From NCBI RefSeq assembly GCF_000317475.1, contig NC_019729.1, forward strand, positions 6,643,445 through 6,707,444: 64,000 nucleotides of DNA. Reading direction: 5' to 3'. Both the position numbers and the translations under genes were made by a program. Shown here piece by piece: positions 26,917 to 36,189 of this stretch (position 1 is the stretch's first letter; every line of letters begins with the position of its first letter). Origin of the DNA: Oscillatoria nigro-viridis PCC 7112. GTDB taxonomy: Bacteria; Cyanobacteriota; Cyanobacteriia; Cyanobacteriales; Microcoleaceae. The notes beneath the pieces were generated by a model that had not been told where the DNA came from, made no database searches, and saw only the letters and a list, made by a program, of their open reading frames with translations.

Positions 26917-29900
26917 TCATTTAAATGAAAAAACTTGCCGAAACTTCACCTCATTGAGCTTTTTCCGCCACGATTCCATGTAGATGTAAAATACGGGCGT
27001 GAGATACAGTGTCAAAACTTGTGAAAACAAAAGTCCGCCGACAACGGCAATTCCTAACGGGCGGCGAGATTCCGAACCCGCACCAACTCCTAGGGCGATC
27101 GGCAAAGTTCCCATTAAAGCTGCCATTGTGGTCATCATAATCGGCCGAAAGCGCACTAAGCAGGCTTGATAGATTGCTTCCGCTGGTTTTTTGCCGTCGT
27201 CGCGCTGGGCTTCGATCGCAAAATCCACCATCATAATGCCGTTTTTCTTAACAATCCCTACCAGCAAGATGATACCGATGAATGAATAAACGTTGAGTTC
27301 AACGCCAAACAACATCAGCGTTAATAACGCGCCAAAGCCCGCCGAAGGCAATCCCGACAGAATTGTAATCGGATGGATGAAATCTTCGTACAAAATACCC
27401 AGAATTAAATAGATTACCAAAATTGCCACGGCCAACAGAAACCCTAAACTCGGCAGCGAACTTTGAAATACTTGGCTCGCGCCCTTATAATTGGTAGAAA
27501 TGCTGTCAGGAATTACCGATTTCACGATTTTGTCGATCGCACTATTTGCCGTTCCCAGCGCCACCCCAGGCGCGAGGTTGTAGGAAATGGTCGCAGCATT
27601 CATCCGCCCGACATGGTTGACAATTAACGGTGCAGTTCCCGGAGTGATTTTAGCAAAGGTTGCTAGCGGTACTTGTGTTTGACCGCCAGAAGCATCACTC
27701 GAATTACTGCCTGTTGTCGCGATGTAAAGCTGCATCAAAGCATTGGGATCTTTTTGATACTTTGGTTCTAGTTCCAAAATAACTTGATACTCGTTGCTTG
27801 CACCGTAAATCGTGGAAACTTGGTAAGCGCCGTAGGCATTTCTCAGGGTGTTTTCAATTTGTTGAGCTGTAATTCCTAATACTGAGGCTTTGTCGCGATC
27901 GATATCAACTTTGATTTGAGAAGTCATCTGCAAATCGCTGTTCACATCCTGAATTTCTGGCATTGCTTTCATTTTGTCAACCAGTTGCGGGACGTACTGC
28001 CGCAGCGGAATTACGTCAGAACTTTGCAGCGCGAGTTGATACAATCCTGTGCTTTGTTGGGTTCCCAAAGGAATTGCCGGAGGATTTTGCAAGAAGACTT
28101 GAATGCCGGGAATCTCTGCTAGTTGCGATCGCAAATTCTGCACAATTTCGTCGGCTCCCATCTGCCGCTGCGATCGGGGTTTCAGCCGAATAAACAAGCT
28201 TCCCGAATTTCCGGCAACTGCCGCCCCGCCGCCATTTGCACTCGCTCCTGCCCCGATATTCGAGTTAACTGCTTCCACATTCGGATCTTGGCGAATCGCG
28301 CTGACAACGGCTTGCTGGTGGCGAACTAATTCATCGAAAGAGGCATCTTGTGCAGCTTGAGTAATGCCCGTGATTTGTCCGGTATCTTGGCTGGGAATAA
28401 AGCCTTTGGGAACCGCGATAAATAATCCAACTGTGACAAACACCATTGCGAAGGACAAAATCATTGTGGTGCGGTGATATTTTAAAGCTTTCTTGAGGCT
28501 CCAATCGTACCAACTCAAAAAGACCTCGAATACATACTCTGAAGCTCGATAAAGCCGGCTTTGATTGGCGTGATTGACCGGACGCAAAAAACGGCTGCAC
28601 AACATCGGTGTCAAGCTCAAAGATACAAAGCCTGAAACCAAAATTGAAACTGCAATCGTCACTGCAAATTCATGAAACAAGCGCCCCAACAACTCGCTCA
28701 TAAATAACATCGGAATAAACACCGCCACCAAGGAAAGCGTCATCGATAAAATCGTAAAGCCGATTTCCCTAGACCCGTTTAGCGCCGCTTCTCGCGGGGT
28801 TTCTCCTTCTTCTATGTGGCGGACGATGTTTTCGAGCATGACGATCGCATCATCGACTACAAAGCCTACGGATAGCGTCAGTGCCATCATCGACAAGTTA
28901 TCTAGCGAGTAGTCCAATAAGTGCATGACGCCAAAGGTTGCGATCAGCGAAACCGGCAGCGCTAAGCTGGGAATGACTGTGGCAGACAGATTGCGTAAAA
29001 ATAAGAAAATTACTAAGATAACTAGGGCGATCGTCAAAACGAGGGTAAACCGAACGTCGTCAACCGACTCGCGAATCGATTGAGACGCATCGTACATCAC
29101 CCCAAGATCGATCGAACTCGGAATCTGAGTTTTTAAGTTGGGTAGCAATTTTTGAATCGTATCTACAACTTCTACAGTATTCGTACCCGGCTGTCTTTGA
29201 ATCGTGAGGATAATTGCGCGATCGTTGTTATACCAACTCGCAAGTTGAGTATTTTCTACGCTGTCAATGACTCGTCCTAATTGTTCGAGATAAACAGGCT
29301 GTCCATTTTTATACGTCACGATTAAACGGCGGAATGCAGCAGCATCCTGAAGCTGTCCGTTGGTTTGCACAGTAAAGTTTTTATGGCTGCCGGAAAGGCT
29401 TCCTGTGGGTAAGTTGACGTTTCCTTGTTCGATCGCACTTTGCACTCGATCGATGCCAATTTGCCGCGTTGCTAACTGTTGCGGATCGAGTTGAATTCTA
29501 GCAGCATATTTTTGAGAACCGTAAATCTGTACTTGCGCCACACCGGCGATTGTCGAAAGCTTTTGCGCTAGATAGGTTTGTGCGTATTTATCAACCTCAG
29601 AAAGCGGAAGCGTTGGTGAAGTGAGATAAAGGTAAAGAATCGGCCCGTCGGCGGGGTTGACTTTGCTGTAAGTCGGCGGATTTGGCAAATCGTTGGGCAT
29701 TTGGCCGGATGCCGAAGAAATTGCCGATTCCACATCTTGCGCCGCATCGTCAATATTGTGGCTGAGATTGAACTGAAGCGTAATTTGAGTTTTGCCGCTG
29801 GTACTCGTTGAGGTTAGCGTATCGAGTCCAGCAATGCTGGAAAATTGCTTTTCTAGCGGGCGCGCCACCGATGCCGCCATCGTTTCCGGGCTGGCGCCGG

Positions 29901-30054
29901 GGCGGGAAGCGCTGACTTGAATCGTGGGATAATCGACGTTTGGCAAATCGCTAATCGGCAGTAAACGATAACTCATCCAACCAAAAATCAGAATTGCCGC
30001 CATCACCAAGGTGGTCATAATTGGACGGCGAATAAACGGTTCTGAGAGATTCAT
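26917..30054 (-). CDS. RND (HAE-1 type) efflux pump subunit, first of a tandem pair
   Basis: 1045 aa. Same layout as its neighbour: MNLSEPFIRRPIMTTLVMAAILIFGW start, porter loops, GFVVDDAIVMLENIVRHIEEG in TM4, VFIPMLFMSELLGRLFHEFAVT, and the C-terminal KKNGIMMVDFAIEAQ and GTLPIALGVGAGSESRRPLG. A Gly/Ala/Asn-rich insertion (GAGASANGGGAAVAGNSGS) sits in the porter domain. It follows the adaptor gene by about 170 bp on the same strand, so it is likely the second gene of an adaptor-pump-pump operon. Substrate unknown. Confidence 0.94.
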   Translation of the reverse strand: MNLSEPFIRRPIMTTLVMAAILIFGWMSYRLLPISDLPNVDYPTIQVSASRPGASPETMAASVARPLEKQFSSIAGLDTLTSTSTSGKTQITLQFNLSHNIDDAAQDVESAISSASGQMPNDLPNPPTYSKVNPADGPILYLYLTSPTLPLSEVDKYAQTYLAQKLSTIAGVAQVQIYGSQKYAARIQLDPQQLATRQIGIDRVQSAIEQGNVNLPTGSLSGSHKNFTVQTNGQLQDAAAFRRLIVTYKNGQPVYLEQLGRVIDSVENTQLASWYNNDRAIILTIQRQPGTNTVEVVDTIQKLLPNLKTQIPSSIDLGVMYDASQSIRESVDDVRFTLVLTIALVILVIFLFLRNLSATVIPSLALPVSLIATFGVMHLLDYSLDNLSMMALTLSVGFVVDDAIVMLENIVRHIEEGETPREAALNGSREIGFTILSMTLSLVAVFIPMLFMSELLGRLFHEFAVTIAVSILVSGFVSLSLTPMLCSRFLRPVNHANQSRLYRASEYVFEVFLSWYDWSLKKALKYHRTTMILSFAMVFVTVGLFIAVPKGFIPSQDTGQITGITQAAQDASFDELVRHQQAVVSAIRQDPNVEAVNSNIGAGASANGGGAAVAGNSGSLFIRLKPRSQRQMGADEIVQNLRSQLAEIPGIQVFLQNPPAIPLGTQQSTGLYQLALQSSDVIPLRQYVPQLVDKMKAMPEIQDVNSDLQMTSQIKVDIDRDKASVLGITAQQIENTLRNAYGAYQVSTIYGASNEYQVILELEPKYQKDPNALMQLYIATTGSNSSDASGGQTQVPLATFAKITPGTAPLIVNHVGRMNAATISYNLAPGVALGTANSAIDKIVKSVIPDSISTNYKGASQVFQSSLPSLGFLLAVAILVIYLILGILYEDFIHPITILSGLPSAGFGALLTLMLFGVELNVYSFIGIILLVGIVKKNGIMMVDFAIEAQRDDGKKPAEAIYQACLVRFRPIMMTTMAALMGTLPIALGVGAGSESRRPLGIAVVGGLLFSQVLTLYLTPVFYIYMESWRKKLNEVKFRQVFSFK

Positions 30055-30089
30055 TATATAAAGTCCGGTTAATTACTTATCAAACTTAT

Positions 30090-30170
30090 ACGGGCATAGG
30101 GCATAGGGCATAGGGCATGGGGCATGGGGCATTGGGCATGGGGCATTGGGCATGGGGCATTGGGCAAAAG
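30090..30170. repeat. CATAGGG / CATGGGG / CATTGGG heptad array
   Basis: About eleven tandem heptamers of form GGGCAT(A/G/T)G in the gap between the adaptor and first pump genes. It is on the promoter-proximal side of the pump start codon at 30054. Confidence 0.85.
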
Positions 30171-30227
30171 TATGATAATTATTCAACCGGAAATGATCTT
30201 GTCTCCCGATTGACAAGAACGATCGCC

Positions 30228-32231
30228 CTAGGGATTCTGGCGTGATTTCCATGACTTATTTCCCGATGAATTCAAGTCTCTACCAGATTTTACACCCGAT
30301 TCTTTAGCTCCAGATATGTCTGAATTATTCCCTTGACTTCTATCAGAACTCTTGCCTAAACCCTCAGAGTTATCTTTAGCATCCGATGTTGTTTTAATGC
30401 GAATCTTGCTACCATCAACCAGATTTGCTTGTCCGTCGGTGACAACTTCATCACCCGCATCCAGACCTTTTTGGATGACAGTTAAGCCGTTGATTGTATT
30501 GCTGACAACTACAGGCACATTTTCCACTGTATCGTCTTCTTGGGCAACAAATACGAATTGTCCGTTCGGCCCTGTCTGTACAGCTTGTGAGGGAACAACA
30601 ATCGCATTTGGTTGTTGACTTAATGTTAGAGTTGTGTTAACAAATTGACCTGGAAAAAGTTTGCCATCTGCGTTATTAAAGTCACCAATCAGTTGAATTG
30701 AGCCAGTGGCATTGTCAACCGTATTGTTCACAAATGACAAGGTTCCCGATATCGGACGATTGTTTCCGGCAAAGGTGACATCAACTTTAAGTTTGCCGTT
30801 GTCCGCGTATTTTTGGATTTGTGGGAGGTTGGATTCAGGAACCGAAAAGGCAACTTGAATTGGATTAATTGTGGAGATTGTCACCAAGGGTTTGTCGGTG
30901 CTTGCTTGCACCACATTGCCGATCGTCACCAGAATATTTCCGGCACGCCCGTCGATCGGCGCATAGACCTTGGTATAGGATGATTGCACCTGAGCATTTT
31001 TCAAGGCACCGCCGTCTGCACTCAACCCAGCTTGAGAACCCTCGATCGCGGCCCGATCGCCTTCCACGACAGCCCGAGCATTCTCAATCCCTACTAAATC
31101 GCTTTTCACCGCCGTCTCAGCATTCTCAATCCCCACTAGATCGCTTTTCACCGCCGTCTCAGCATTGGCGATCGCCACGAGATCGCCTTTGACGACAGAT
31201 TCAGCATTGGCGATGCCGATGCGATCGCTCTTCACCGCCGTCTCAGCATTGGCGATCGCTTGCTGGTCAAGATCGACCGTTGCCGCAGCGGCTCGGCTGC
31301 TGGTAGCGTATTGTTGGGCTTGATCTTGACTGATTACTCCTTGTTCGTAGAGGGCTGCGTACCGTTGACTTTGTGCTTCGGCATATTGTGCTTGCGCTCG
31401 ATCCTTGGTCAAGGTGGCGATCGCTTGCTTAACTGCACCTTGGTCTTTTTCGAGCGTCATTTTGGCTTGTTCGACAAGTCCTCGGTCTTTTTTAAGAGTC
31501 GTTTTGGCTTGTTCGACAAGTCCTCGGTCTTTTTGAAGAGTCGCTTTGGCTTGCTCGACAATTCCTCGGTCTTTGTCCAGGGTTGCTCTAGCTTGTTCGA
31601 CAACTCCTCGATCTTTAGAAAGGTTGGCTGCGGCTTGTTGCACCTGTGCTTGGCTTTTTGCTACGATTCCTTGAGCTTGCTGGATCGAGGCAGTTTGAGA
31701 GCGATCGTCGATCGAAAACAGCAGTTGTCCTTTCTTAACTTCTTGCCCTTTCTTGAAATAAACTCCTGTAATCCGCCCGCTAGCTTGTGGTGTCACCGAG
31801 ACAGTAGAACTCGATTGCACGTTGCCGATGGCTTGCAACTGTATCGGCACCGTTTTTTTCGTTACTGTTGCCACTGTCACCGGAGTCACTTGCAGTCTGC
31901 CGCTGCGGCTCGGTTTTTCCGCTTTAGGAGCAGTCGATCGCTGCCAAACCAAAAATCCTAGCCCACCCACCAGCAGCAACCCCAGTAGAAACAGCGCAAT
32001 CCGCCCTTTCGCCAGTACCTTTTCCGTCGGTTGTTTGGCTGCAACACTGTCCGCCGGTTCGCTCTCCGGCAATGTTGGAGCTTCCTGAAAAACTTCACGG
32101 AGAGCGTCTTTTGGAGTTTCACTAACAATTTCTACCTTATGCGTCGGTTGCTCGTTCAGCTTCAGAGTTTCGTCAGAAACTTTAGGGCGAGTGCCATTCC
32201 GACTGTCACTAATAATTTCCTCGATCATCAC
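30228..32231 (-). CDS. RND periplasmic adaptor (membrane fusion protein) with enlarged coiled-coil hairpin
   Basis: 667 aa, well above the usual 380-450. A cytosolic N-terminus (about 77 aa) leads to a membrane anchor (IALFLLGLLLVGGLGFLVW). The lipoyl and barrel parts are VTVATVTKKTVPIQLQAIGNV, SGRITGVYFKKGQEVKKGQLLF and VYAPIDGRAGNILVTIGNVV. The hairpin contains five 14-residue units like KDRGLVEQAKTTLK on the way out and six like VKSDLVGIENAETA on the way back. The C-terminal membrane-proximal domain reads VPSQAVQTGPNGQFVFV and DAGDEVVTDGQANLVDGS. A Ser/Lys-rich tail ends the protein. A GAGG box precedes the start. It should bridge the two downstream pumps to an outer-membrane channel. Confidence 0.92.
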   Translation of the reverse strand: MMIEEIISDSRNGTRPKVSDETLKLNEQPTHKVEIVSETPKDALREVFQEAPTLPESEPADSVAAKQPTEKVLAKGRIALFLLGLLLVGGLGFLVWQRSTAPKAEKPSRSGRLQVTPVTVATVTKKTVPIQLQAIGNVQSSSTVSVTPQASGRITGVYFKKGQEVKKGQLLFSIDDRSQTASIQQAQGIVAKSQAQVQQAAANLSKDRGVVEQARATLDKDRGIVEQAKATLQKDRGLVEQAKTTLKKDRGLVEQAKMTLEKDQGAVKQAIATLTKDRAQAQYAEAQSQRYAALYEQGVISQDQAQQYATSSRAAAATVDLDQQAIANAETAVKSDRIGIANAESVVKGDLVAIANAETAVKSDLVGIENAETAVKSDLVGIENARAVVEGDRAAIEGSQAGLSADGGALKNAQVQSSYTKVYAPIDGRAGNILVTIGNVVQASTDKPLVTISTINPIQVAFSVPESNLPQIQKYADNGKLKVDVTFAGNNRPISGTLSFVNNTVDNATGSIQLIGDFNNADGKLFPGQFVNTTLTLSQQPNAIVVPSQAVQTGPNGQFVFVAQEDDTVENVPVVVSNTINGLTVIQKGLDAGDEVVTDGQANLVDGSKIRIKTTSDAKDNSEGLGKSSDRSQGNNSDISGAKESGVKSGRDLNSSGNKSWKSRQNP

Positions 32232-32390
32232 AAACCTCTTTGGTAACTAACATCTTGCACTATTCTCAAAAACAGGCTTTCCGGCTTGTTCTACAGGAGA
32301 GTAATTTTCTTGGGGAGTAGGATTGACAATGGTGCAAAAGGTGAGCAACATCTCAGTTGTAATTAACATCTTGTATCATTTATCATTGTC

Positions 32391-32445
32391 AAGAACAGGC
32401 AAGATGCCTGTTCCACAACACATCAATTTTCTTGTGGAGTAGGCC
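32391..32445. repeat. AACAGGCAAGATGCCTGTTCCACAA hairpin repeat, copy 1
   Basis: The palindrome AACAGGCAAGATGCCTGTT is followed by ATCAATTTTCTTGTGG. The same hairpin and tail occur at 34637-34685, and a decayed copy at about 32274-32325. Confidence 0.75.
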
Positions 32446-32502
32446 GGAGAACCCGCGCAAGTTTTGTATCTGTTTCGCACTGCAAGTTGCCCAATCAGAG
32501 CG

Positions 32503-32952
32503 TTATTGCGAACTTGTTTGAGACTGCTTTTGTCCCCGAGGATAAGCAGTCTTGAGAATGCCTTTAATTTTTGTCTTTTGTTCGGCGGTGAGATTTAGCT
32601 CGGACAAAGCTTTCCGCATTTTTTCACCTCCCTTGACTTTCGTTTCTAACTGTTGTACCTGCTCGGGCGTCAACACCGCTTCGACTTGTTTGCGAATTTC
32701 CTCGCGTTTCTGTGCGCGTTCTGCATCCGTTGCTTTCGGTTGCGCTGAACTTGGAGTTGAAGTCGCCGCGACAGGTTGAGCAGTTTGAGTGGAAGCAGAA
32801 TCCGCCTTCGCTTGGTCGGAACTTACTGGATTGGCCGCCGTCGTGTCAGGTTGGGTAGCTTCGGAGGCATTGGATTGCGTACAAGCAGACAAACCGCCTA
32901 CCAAAAGTGCACCGACGAGGAGAAATGCTGGTGCGATCGTTGTTTTTTTCAT
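32503..32952 (-). CDS. Spy/CpxP-like lipoprotein (LTxxQ type)
   Basis: 149 aa. The signal peptide MKKTTIAPAFLLVGALLVGG ends in the lipobox LSAC, predicting lipid anchoring. A Ser/Thr/Ala/Gln-rich spacer follows, then a helical region with VLTPEQVQQLETKVKG and LNLTAEQKTKIKGIL, the paired LTxEQ motifs of Spy/CpxP-type periplasmic chaperones. Those proteins respond to envelope stress. It lies upstream of the adaptor-pump operon on the same strand, and back-to-back with a two-component system, which fits a stress-response job. The role is inferred. Confidence 0.82.
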   Translation of the reverse strand: MKKTTIAPAFLLVGALLVGGLSACTQSNASEATQPDTTAANPVSSDQAKADSASTQTAQPVAATSTPSSAQPKATDAERAQKREEIRKQVEAVLTPEQVQQLETKVKGGEKMRKALSELNLTAEQKTKIKGILKTAYPRGQKQSQTSSQ

Positions 32953-33311
32953 GATTTACTGCCTCTAATTAACCTTCACCACCAAATCTTATAGGCTAAA
33001 ATCAGCCAGCGCATGACCCAAGATTCCTAACTTGACCAGTCAAAAAGCACTTTGCGGTTGTGACTTTTTTCCTAGTCCCAAATGCCAAAATCAGCCGAAA
33101 AGGCTCTAGCGCGATCGCTGGCAGATTCGCTAAGCTGCTACACATAACTTGTCTGTTATGGCAAAAGGGGAGCGCGGGAGAGGGGGAGAGTGGGAGAGTG
33201 GGAGAATTGCTCAATGACCGATGACCGATGACCAATTCCCTCAACATTCATCCGTTAAATCCCCATTCACTGCTTCGTTGCCGAACTTCCTTCTAAACAT
33301 AAGGGGGTAAC
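32953..33311. other. Divergent promoter region between the lipoprotein and histidine kinase genes
   Basis: 359 bp with no supportable gene. It should hold the promoters of both divergent units. At about 33173-33206 there is a GGGAGAGTG nonamer array. A GGGGG box at 33302-33306 precedes a possible GTG start at 33312. Confidence 0.55.
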
Positions 33312-33395
33312 GTGTTTTTTGACTCCAAGATACCTTCTACAATTAGGTCAGCGACCTTGCTTGCATCGCTCCAGCTTTTGATGGGGAAAAGTTCT

Positions 33396-34592
33396 ATGAT
33401 TCGCTTGACCTATCCGTCCTTTCGTTTGTTGCTTTATTTGGAGTGGCTGCTGCTGGCGACGGCAGCCTTGATGGAAGTGCTGCACCCGTTTCAGTCGCTC
33501 TGGTCGCTGCTGTTACGGGTTGGCGCGATCGCACTTTTCGGCGCGATCGGGTTGCGTTTGCCAACCGTTCGGTTAGGTAGAAAAGTTTTATTTACAGCCC
33601 TAGAATTTGGCTTGATTTTGCTGCCAATTGTCCAGGAAGGGTTATCGAGCCGATCGAGCTTTTTGCTTTTTCTCGTGCTGCTGATGCGTAGTTGTCTGAT
33701 CTTCCGCCAGCCGGGGCAGGTGACAGTCTTGGGTGTAGCCCTGCTTTCCTATAGCTCGCTACTGTTATTAAAACCTATTTTACCTGAAAAAGTCATTGCA
33801 ACTGTTTGGGAATGGCGATTTAGCAATGTGTTATTATTTGGCTTGACATTAGTGTTCGCTTTATTGTTAATTAATGCGTTGATTGCGGAACGCCAAAGCC
33901 GAGAGCAATTAGAAATCGCTCACGATAAATTAGCCCTAACTCACGAACAACTCCGCCATTATGCACTGCGAATTGAAGACCAGGCAACTTTGCAGGAACG
34001 CAATCGGATTGCCCGCGAAATCCACGACGGACTCGGACACACCCTCGCGGCTCAAACGATTCAGCTCAATAATGCCCTCTTGTTCTGGAAATCGGAGGAT
34101 GAGAAAGCCCTGGAGTTTCTGAAACAGGCGAAACAACTCGGATCGGAAGCTTTGTTAGAAATTCGCAAATCTGTTTCGGTGTTGCGATCGAATCCTTTGC
34201 AAGGATTGTCGCTCGAAAGTGCGATCGACAAACTTCTTCAAAACTTTCAACGTATGACTGCGATCGAAGTTTCCAACTCGATTCGCTTACCAGTTCTGCT
34301 ATCTCAGGAAATGAATACAACACTTTACAGAATTGTGCAAGAATCGCTCACAAATATTCACAAACACGCTGATGCAACGATGGTGACTGTTGGGTTGCAG
34401 CAACACGCAGGACAGGTTTATTTGTCGATTGCTGACAACGGCAAAGGCTTCGACCCTGCACAAAATACCACTGGATTCGGACTCCAGGGAATGCGCGAAC
34501 GAGTGGCGGCAGCAGGCGGTCAATTTGCGATTTACAGCAAGTCGGGAAACGGTTGCCGGATTTCGGTTTCTTTGCCATCTCAAAACATATAG
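33396..34592 (+). CDS. Sensor histidine kinase, NarL/DesK (HisKA_3) type
   Basis: 398 aa from ATG 33396 (MIRLTYPSFRLLLYLEW), preceded by a GGGG box. A GTG at 33312 with a GGGGG box is an alternative. The N-terminal half is about six membrane helices. A coiled coil leads to the HisKA_3 box QERNRIAREIHDGLGHTLAAQ, whose His is the phosphorylation site. The ATPase part has NTTLYRIVQESLTNIHKHA (N box), IADNGKGFDP (G1) and GFGLQGMRERV (G2). It is followed by its LuxR-type regulator about 170 bp downstream. It is divergent from the Spy-like gene and RND operon, which it may control. Confidence 0.92.
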   Translation: MIRLTYPSFRLLLYLEWLLLATAALMEVLHPFQSLWSLLLRVGAIALFGAIGLRLPTVRLGRKVLFTALEFGLILLPIVQEGLSSRSSFLLFLVLLMRSCLIFRQPGQVTVLGVALLSYSSLLLLKPILPEKVIATVWEWRFSNVLLFGLTLVFALLLINALIAERQSREQLEIAHDKLALTHEQLRHYALRIEDQATLQERNRIAREIHDGLGHTLAAQTIQLNNALLFWKSEDEKALEFLKQAKQLGSEALLEIRKSVSVLRSNPLQGLSLESAIDKLLQNFQRMTAIEVSNSIRLPVLLSQEMNTTLYRIVQESLTNIHKHADATMVTVGLQQHAGQVYLSIADNGKGFDPAQNTTGFGLQGMRERVAAAGGQFAIYSKSGNGCRISVSLPSQNI

Positions 34593-34636
34593 AACTCGGC
34601 AGAAAACCCGGCGGTTTAAACCGAGATGTTGTAATG

Positions 34637-34701
34637 AACAGGCAAGATGCCTGTTCCACAAAGAATCAATTTCTTGTGGGGTGGGCATCTTTCCCGCCCT
34701 A
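34637..34701. repeat. AACAGGCAAGATGCCTGTTCCACAA hairpin repeat, copy 2
   Basis: Same palindrome and ATCAATTTCTTGTGG tail as at 32391, then GGGGTGGGCATCTTTCCCGCCC. It lies between the kinase and response regulator genes, so it would form a hairpin in their shared transcript. Confidence 0.75.
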
Positions 34702-34759
34702 AAAAACCTTATTAAAAATAGATTGTTTTCCCCACGGTAATTAATATGAGGATGGTTGT

Positions 34760-35398
34760 ATGATTCGGATTTTGCTAGTGGACGACCGGCATATTATTCG
34801 CCGGGGAATCAAGAGTATCCTGGAATGCTATTCTGATATGCAGGTAATTGGTGAAGCTGAAAACGGACAGGAGGCGATCGCACAAATTCCCATCCTACAG
34901 CCCGACATTGTGCTGATGGATATTCGGATGCCCGTGATGGATGGCGTAGCAGCAACCGGGGCGATCGCCCAATCTTATCCCGATACAAAAGTGCTGGTTT
35001 TAACCACATTTGATGACGATGAATATGTCAGCCAAGCAATGCGGCTGGGCGCAAAAGGCTACCTGCTCAAAGATACCGAACCCGACGAACTTGCCTTAGC
35101 GATTCGCGCTGTTTATAAAGGACACACGCAACTCGGCCCGGGATTATTTGAGAAAGCCCTGATGACTCCTGCTGTAACCAATCCGACGGTTGTTTCTCCG
35201 CCAGAATTAGAGCAACTCACGCCCAGAGAATTAGAAGTGTTGCGTTTAATAGCTTCGGGCGCGAACAACCGAGAAATTGCTCAAACCTTATTTTTGTCGG
35301 AAAACACGGTAAAGAACTATGTAACGAATATTTTGAGTAGGTTAAATTTGCGCGATCGAACTCAAGCCGCGCTGTTGGCTCATTCACTCTTCAATTAG
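34760..35398 (+). CDS. NarL/FixJ family response regulator (REC-LuxR HTH)
   Basis: 212 aa. Receiver domain: LLVDDRHIIRRGI, DIVLMDIRMPVMDG (phospho-acceptor Asp), VLVLTTFDDDEYV and GAKGYLLKDTEP (Lys). The LuxR-type HTH is LTPRELEVLRLIASGANNREIA then QTLFLSENTVKNYVTNILSRL. A GAGG box sits 7 nt before ATG 34760. It is the partner of the preceding kinase. A likely target set is the divergent lipoprotein and adaptor-pump genes, by position only. Confidence 0.93.
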   Translation: MIRILLVDDRHIIRRGIKSILECYSDMQVIGEAENGQEAIAQIPILQPDIVLMDIRMPVMDGVAATGAIAQSYPDTKVLVLTTFDDDEYVSQAMRLGAKGYLLKDTEPDELALAIRAVYKGHTQLGPGLFEKALMTPAVTNPTVVSPPELEQLTPRELEVLRLIASGANNREIAQTLFLSENTVKNYVTNILSRLNLRDRTQAALLAHSLFN

Positions 35399-35514
35399 GG
35401 ACTTACCGATGCCTGAAAGTGGCAATCAAAGCCTTGCTCAGAGACAGATTCAGCCACTTTCTTACCACCCGATTTTTTACACCCACCCATCAGCGCCAGC
35501 AGCACACAAAATCA

Positions 35515-36138
35515 TCAACTGTTTCCCTCTTGGCCGTAAGCCTGCCAAGCCAAATCCACCAGCCCGTTAACAATAGCCACAGCTACCACCGCAGAGCCCT
35601 TGCGGCCCTCAATCCGAATGTGAGGAATCATCGAATCATGCAGCCGCGACTTAGCCACGTCCACCCCCACAAACCCAGAAGGCGTCCCAATCACCAAAGC
35701 CGGCCGAATTTCCTCAGATTCAATCAAATCTACGATCGCCGACAAAGCAGTTTGAGCCTGACCCACCACAAAAATCCCTTCAGGATAGCGTCTTGCCAAA
35801 GTTTCAATCCCCCAAGCCGCCCGCGTCCTTTCCTTTTGGGGGCGCGTCAAAGCCTCCATCGAACAGTAAACCGGATTCGCAAAGGTACTTTGGATCAAGG
35901 GCGTAATGCCCACCTGCACCATCGGCACATCTACCACGATTGTAGTCCGAGCAGCCAAAGCCGCCGCCCCAGCCTGCAAAGCCTGATCGGAAAAACTAAT
36001 TAAAGACTTGTACTCAAAATCAGCAGTCGCATAAATCACGCGGCGGACTATTTCGTACTCCGCCGCTGAAAAACCGTGGTCGCCAATTTCGTTATCGATT
36101 AATCCCAGACTCTGGGCATCGCTTACGTGCCATTCCAT
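35515..36138 (-). CDS. cobH: Precorrin-8X methylmutase
   Basis: 207 aa. CobH/CbiC moves the C-11 methyl to C-12 to give hydrogenobyrinate or cobyrinate in cobalamin synthesis. Seen: FSAAEYEIVRRVIYATADFEY, FSDQALQAGAAALAART, VDVPMVQVGI, YPEGIFVVGQAQTAL, PALVIGTPSGFVGVDVAKSRL and RKGSAVVAVAIVNGL. Length is normal. The His that Pseudomonas CobH uses in RxxIHxTxD is Tyr here (RRVIYATAD). This may be common to cyanobacterial forms. It stands alone; other cob genes are not in the window. Confidence 0.92.
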   Translation of the reverse strand: MEWHVSDAQSLGLIDNEIGDHGFSAAEYEIVRRVIYATADFEYKSLISFSDQALQAGAAALAARTTIVVDVPMVQVGITPLIQSTFANPVYCSMEALTRPQKERTRAAWGIETLARRYPEGIFVVGQAQTALSAIVDLIESEEIRPALVIGTPSGFVGVDVAKSRLHDSMIPHIRIEGRKGSAVVAVAIVNGLVDLAWQAYGQEGNS

Positions 36139-36189
36139 TTGTTGGATAGCTGTCGCCTGTGAGTTGTCAGGTATCAGCTTACCAGCTTT

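Noticed and set aside
26617..26928. Open frame with RLFWGKKTALPCP repeats
   Set aside because: It translates the 99-bp intergenic repeat; no start signal and overlap with the pump gene end.
30090..30170. CRISPR array
   Set aside because: Units are 7 bp tandem repeats with no spacers; the 69-, 96- and 99-bp repeats also lack unique spacers.
31260..31961. Plus-strand open frame of 233 codons
   Set aside because: Shadow of the repetitive coiled-coil region of the adaptor gene; its repeats mirror the 14-residue units.
33002..33247. Minus-strand open frame of 81 codons
   Set aside because: Covers a GGGAGAGTG repeat and the divergent promoter region; no conserved feature.
35419..36003. Plus-strand open frame of 194 codons
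   Set aside because: Antisense of cobH, His/Arg/Pro-rich with no family resemblance.
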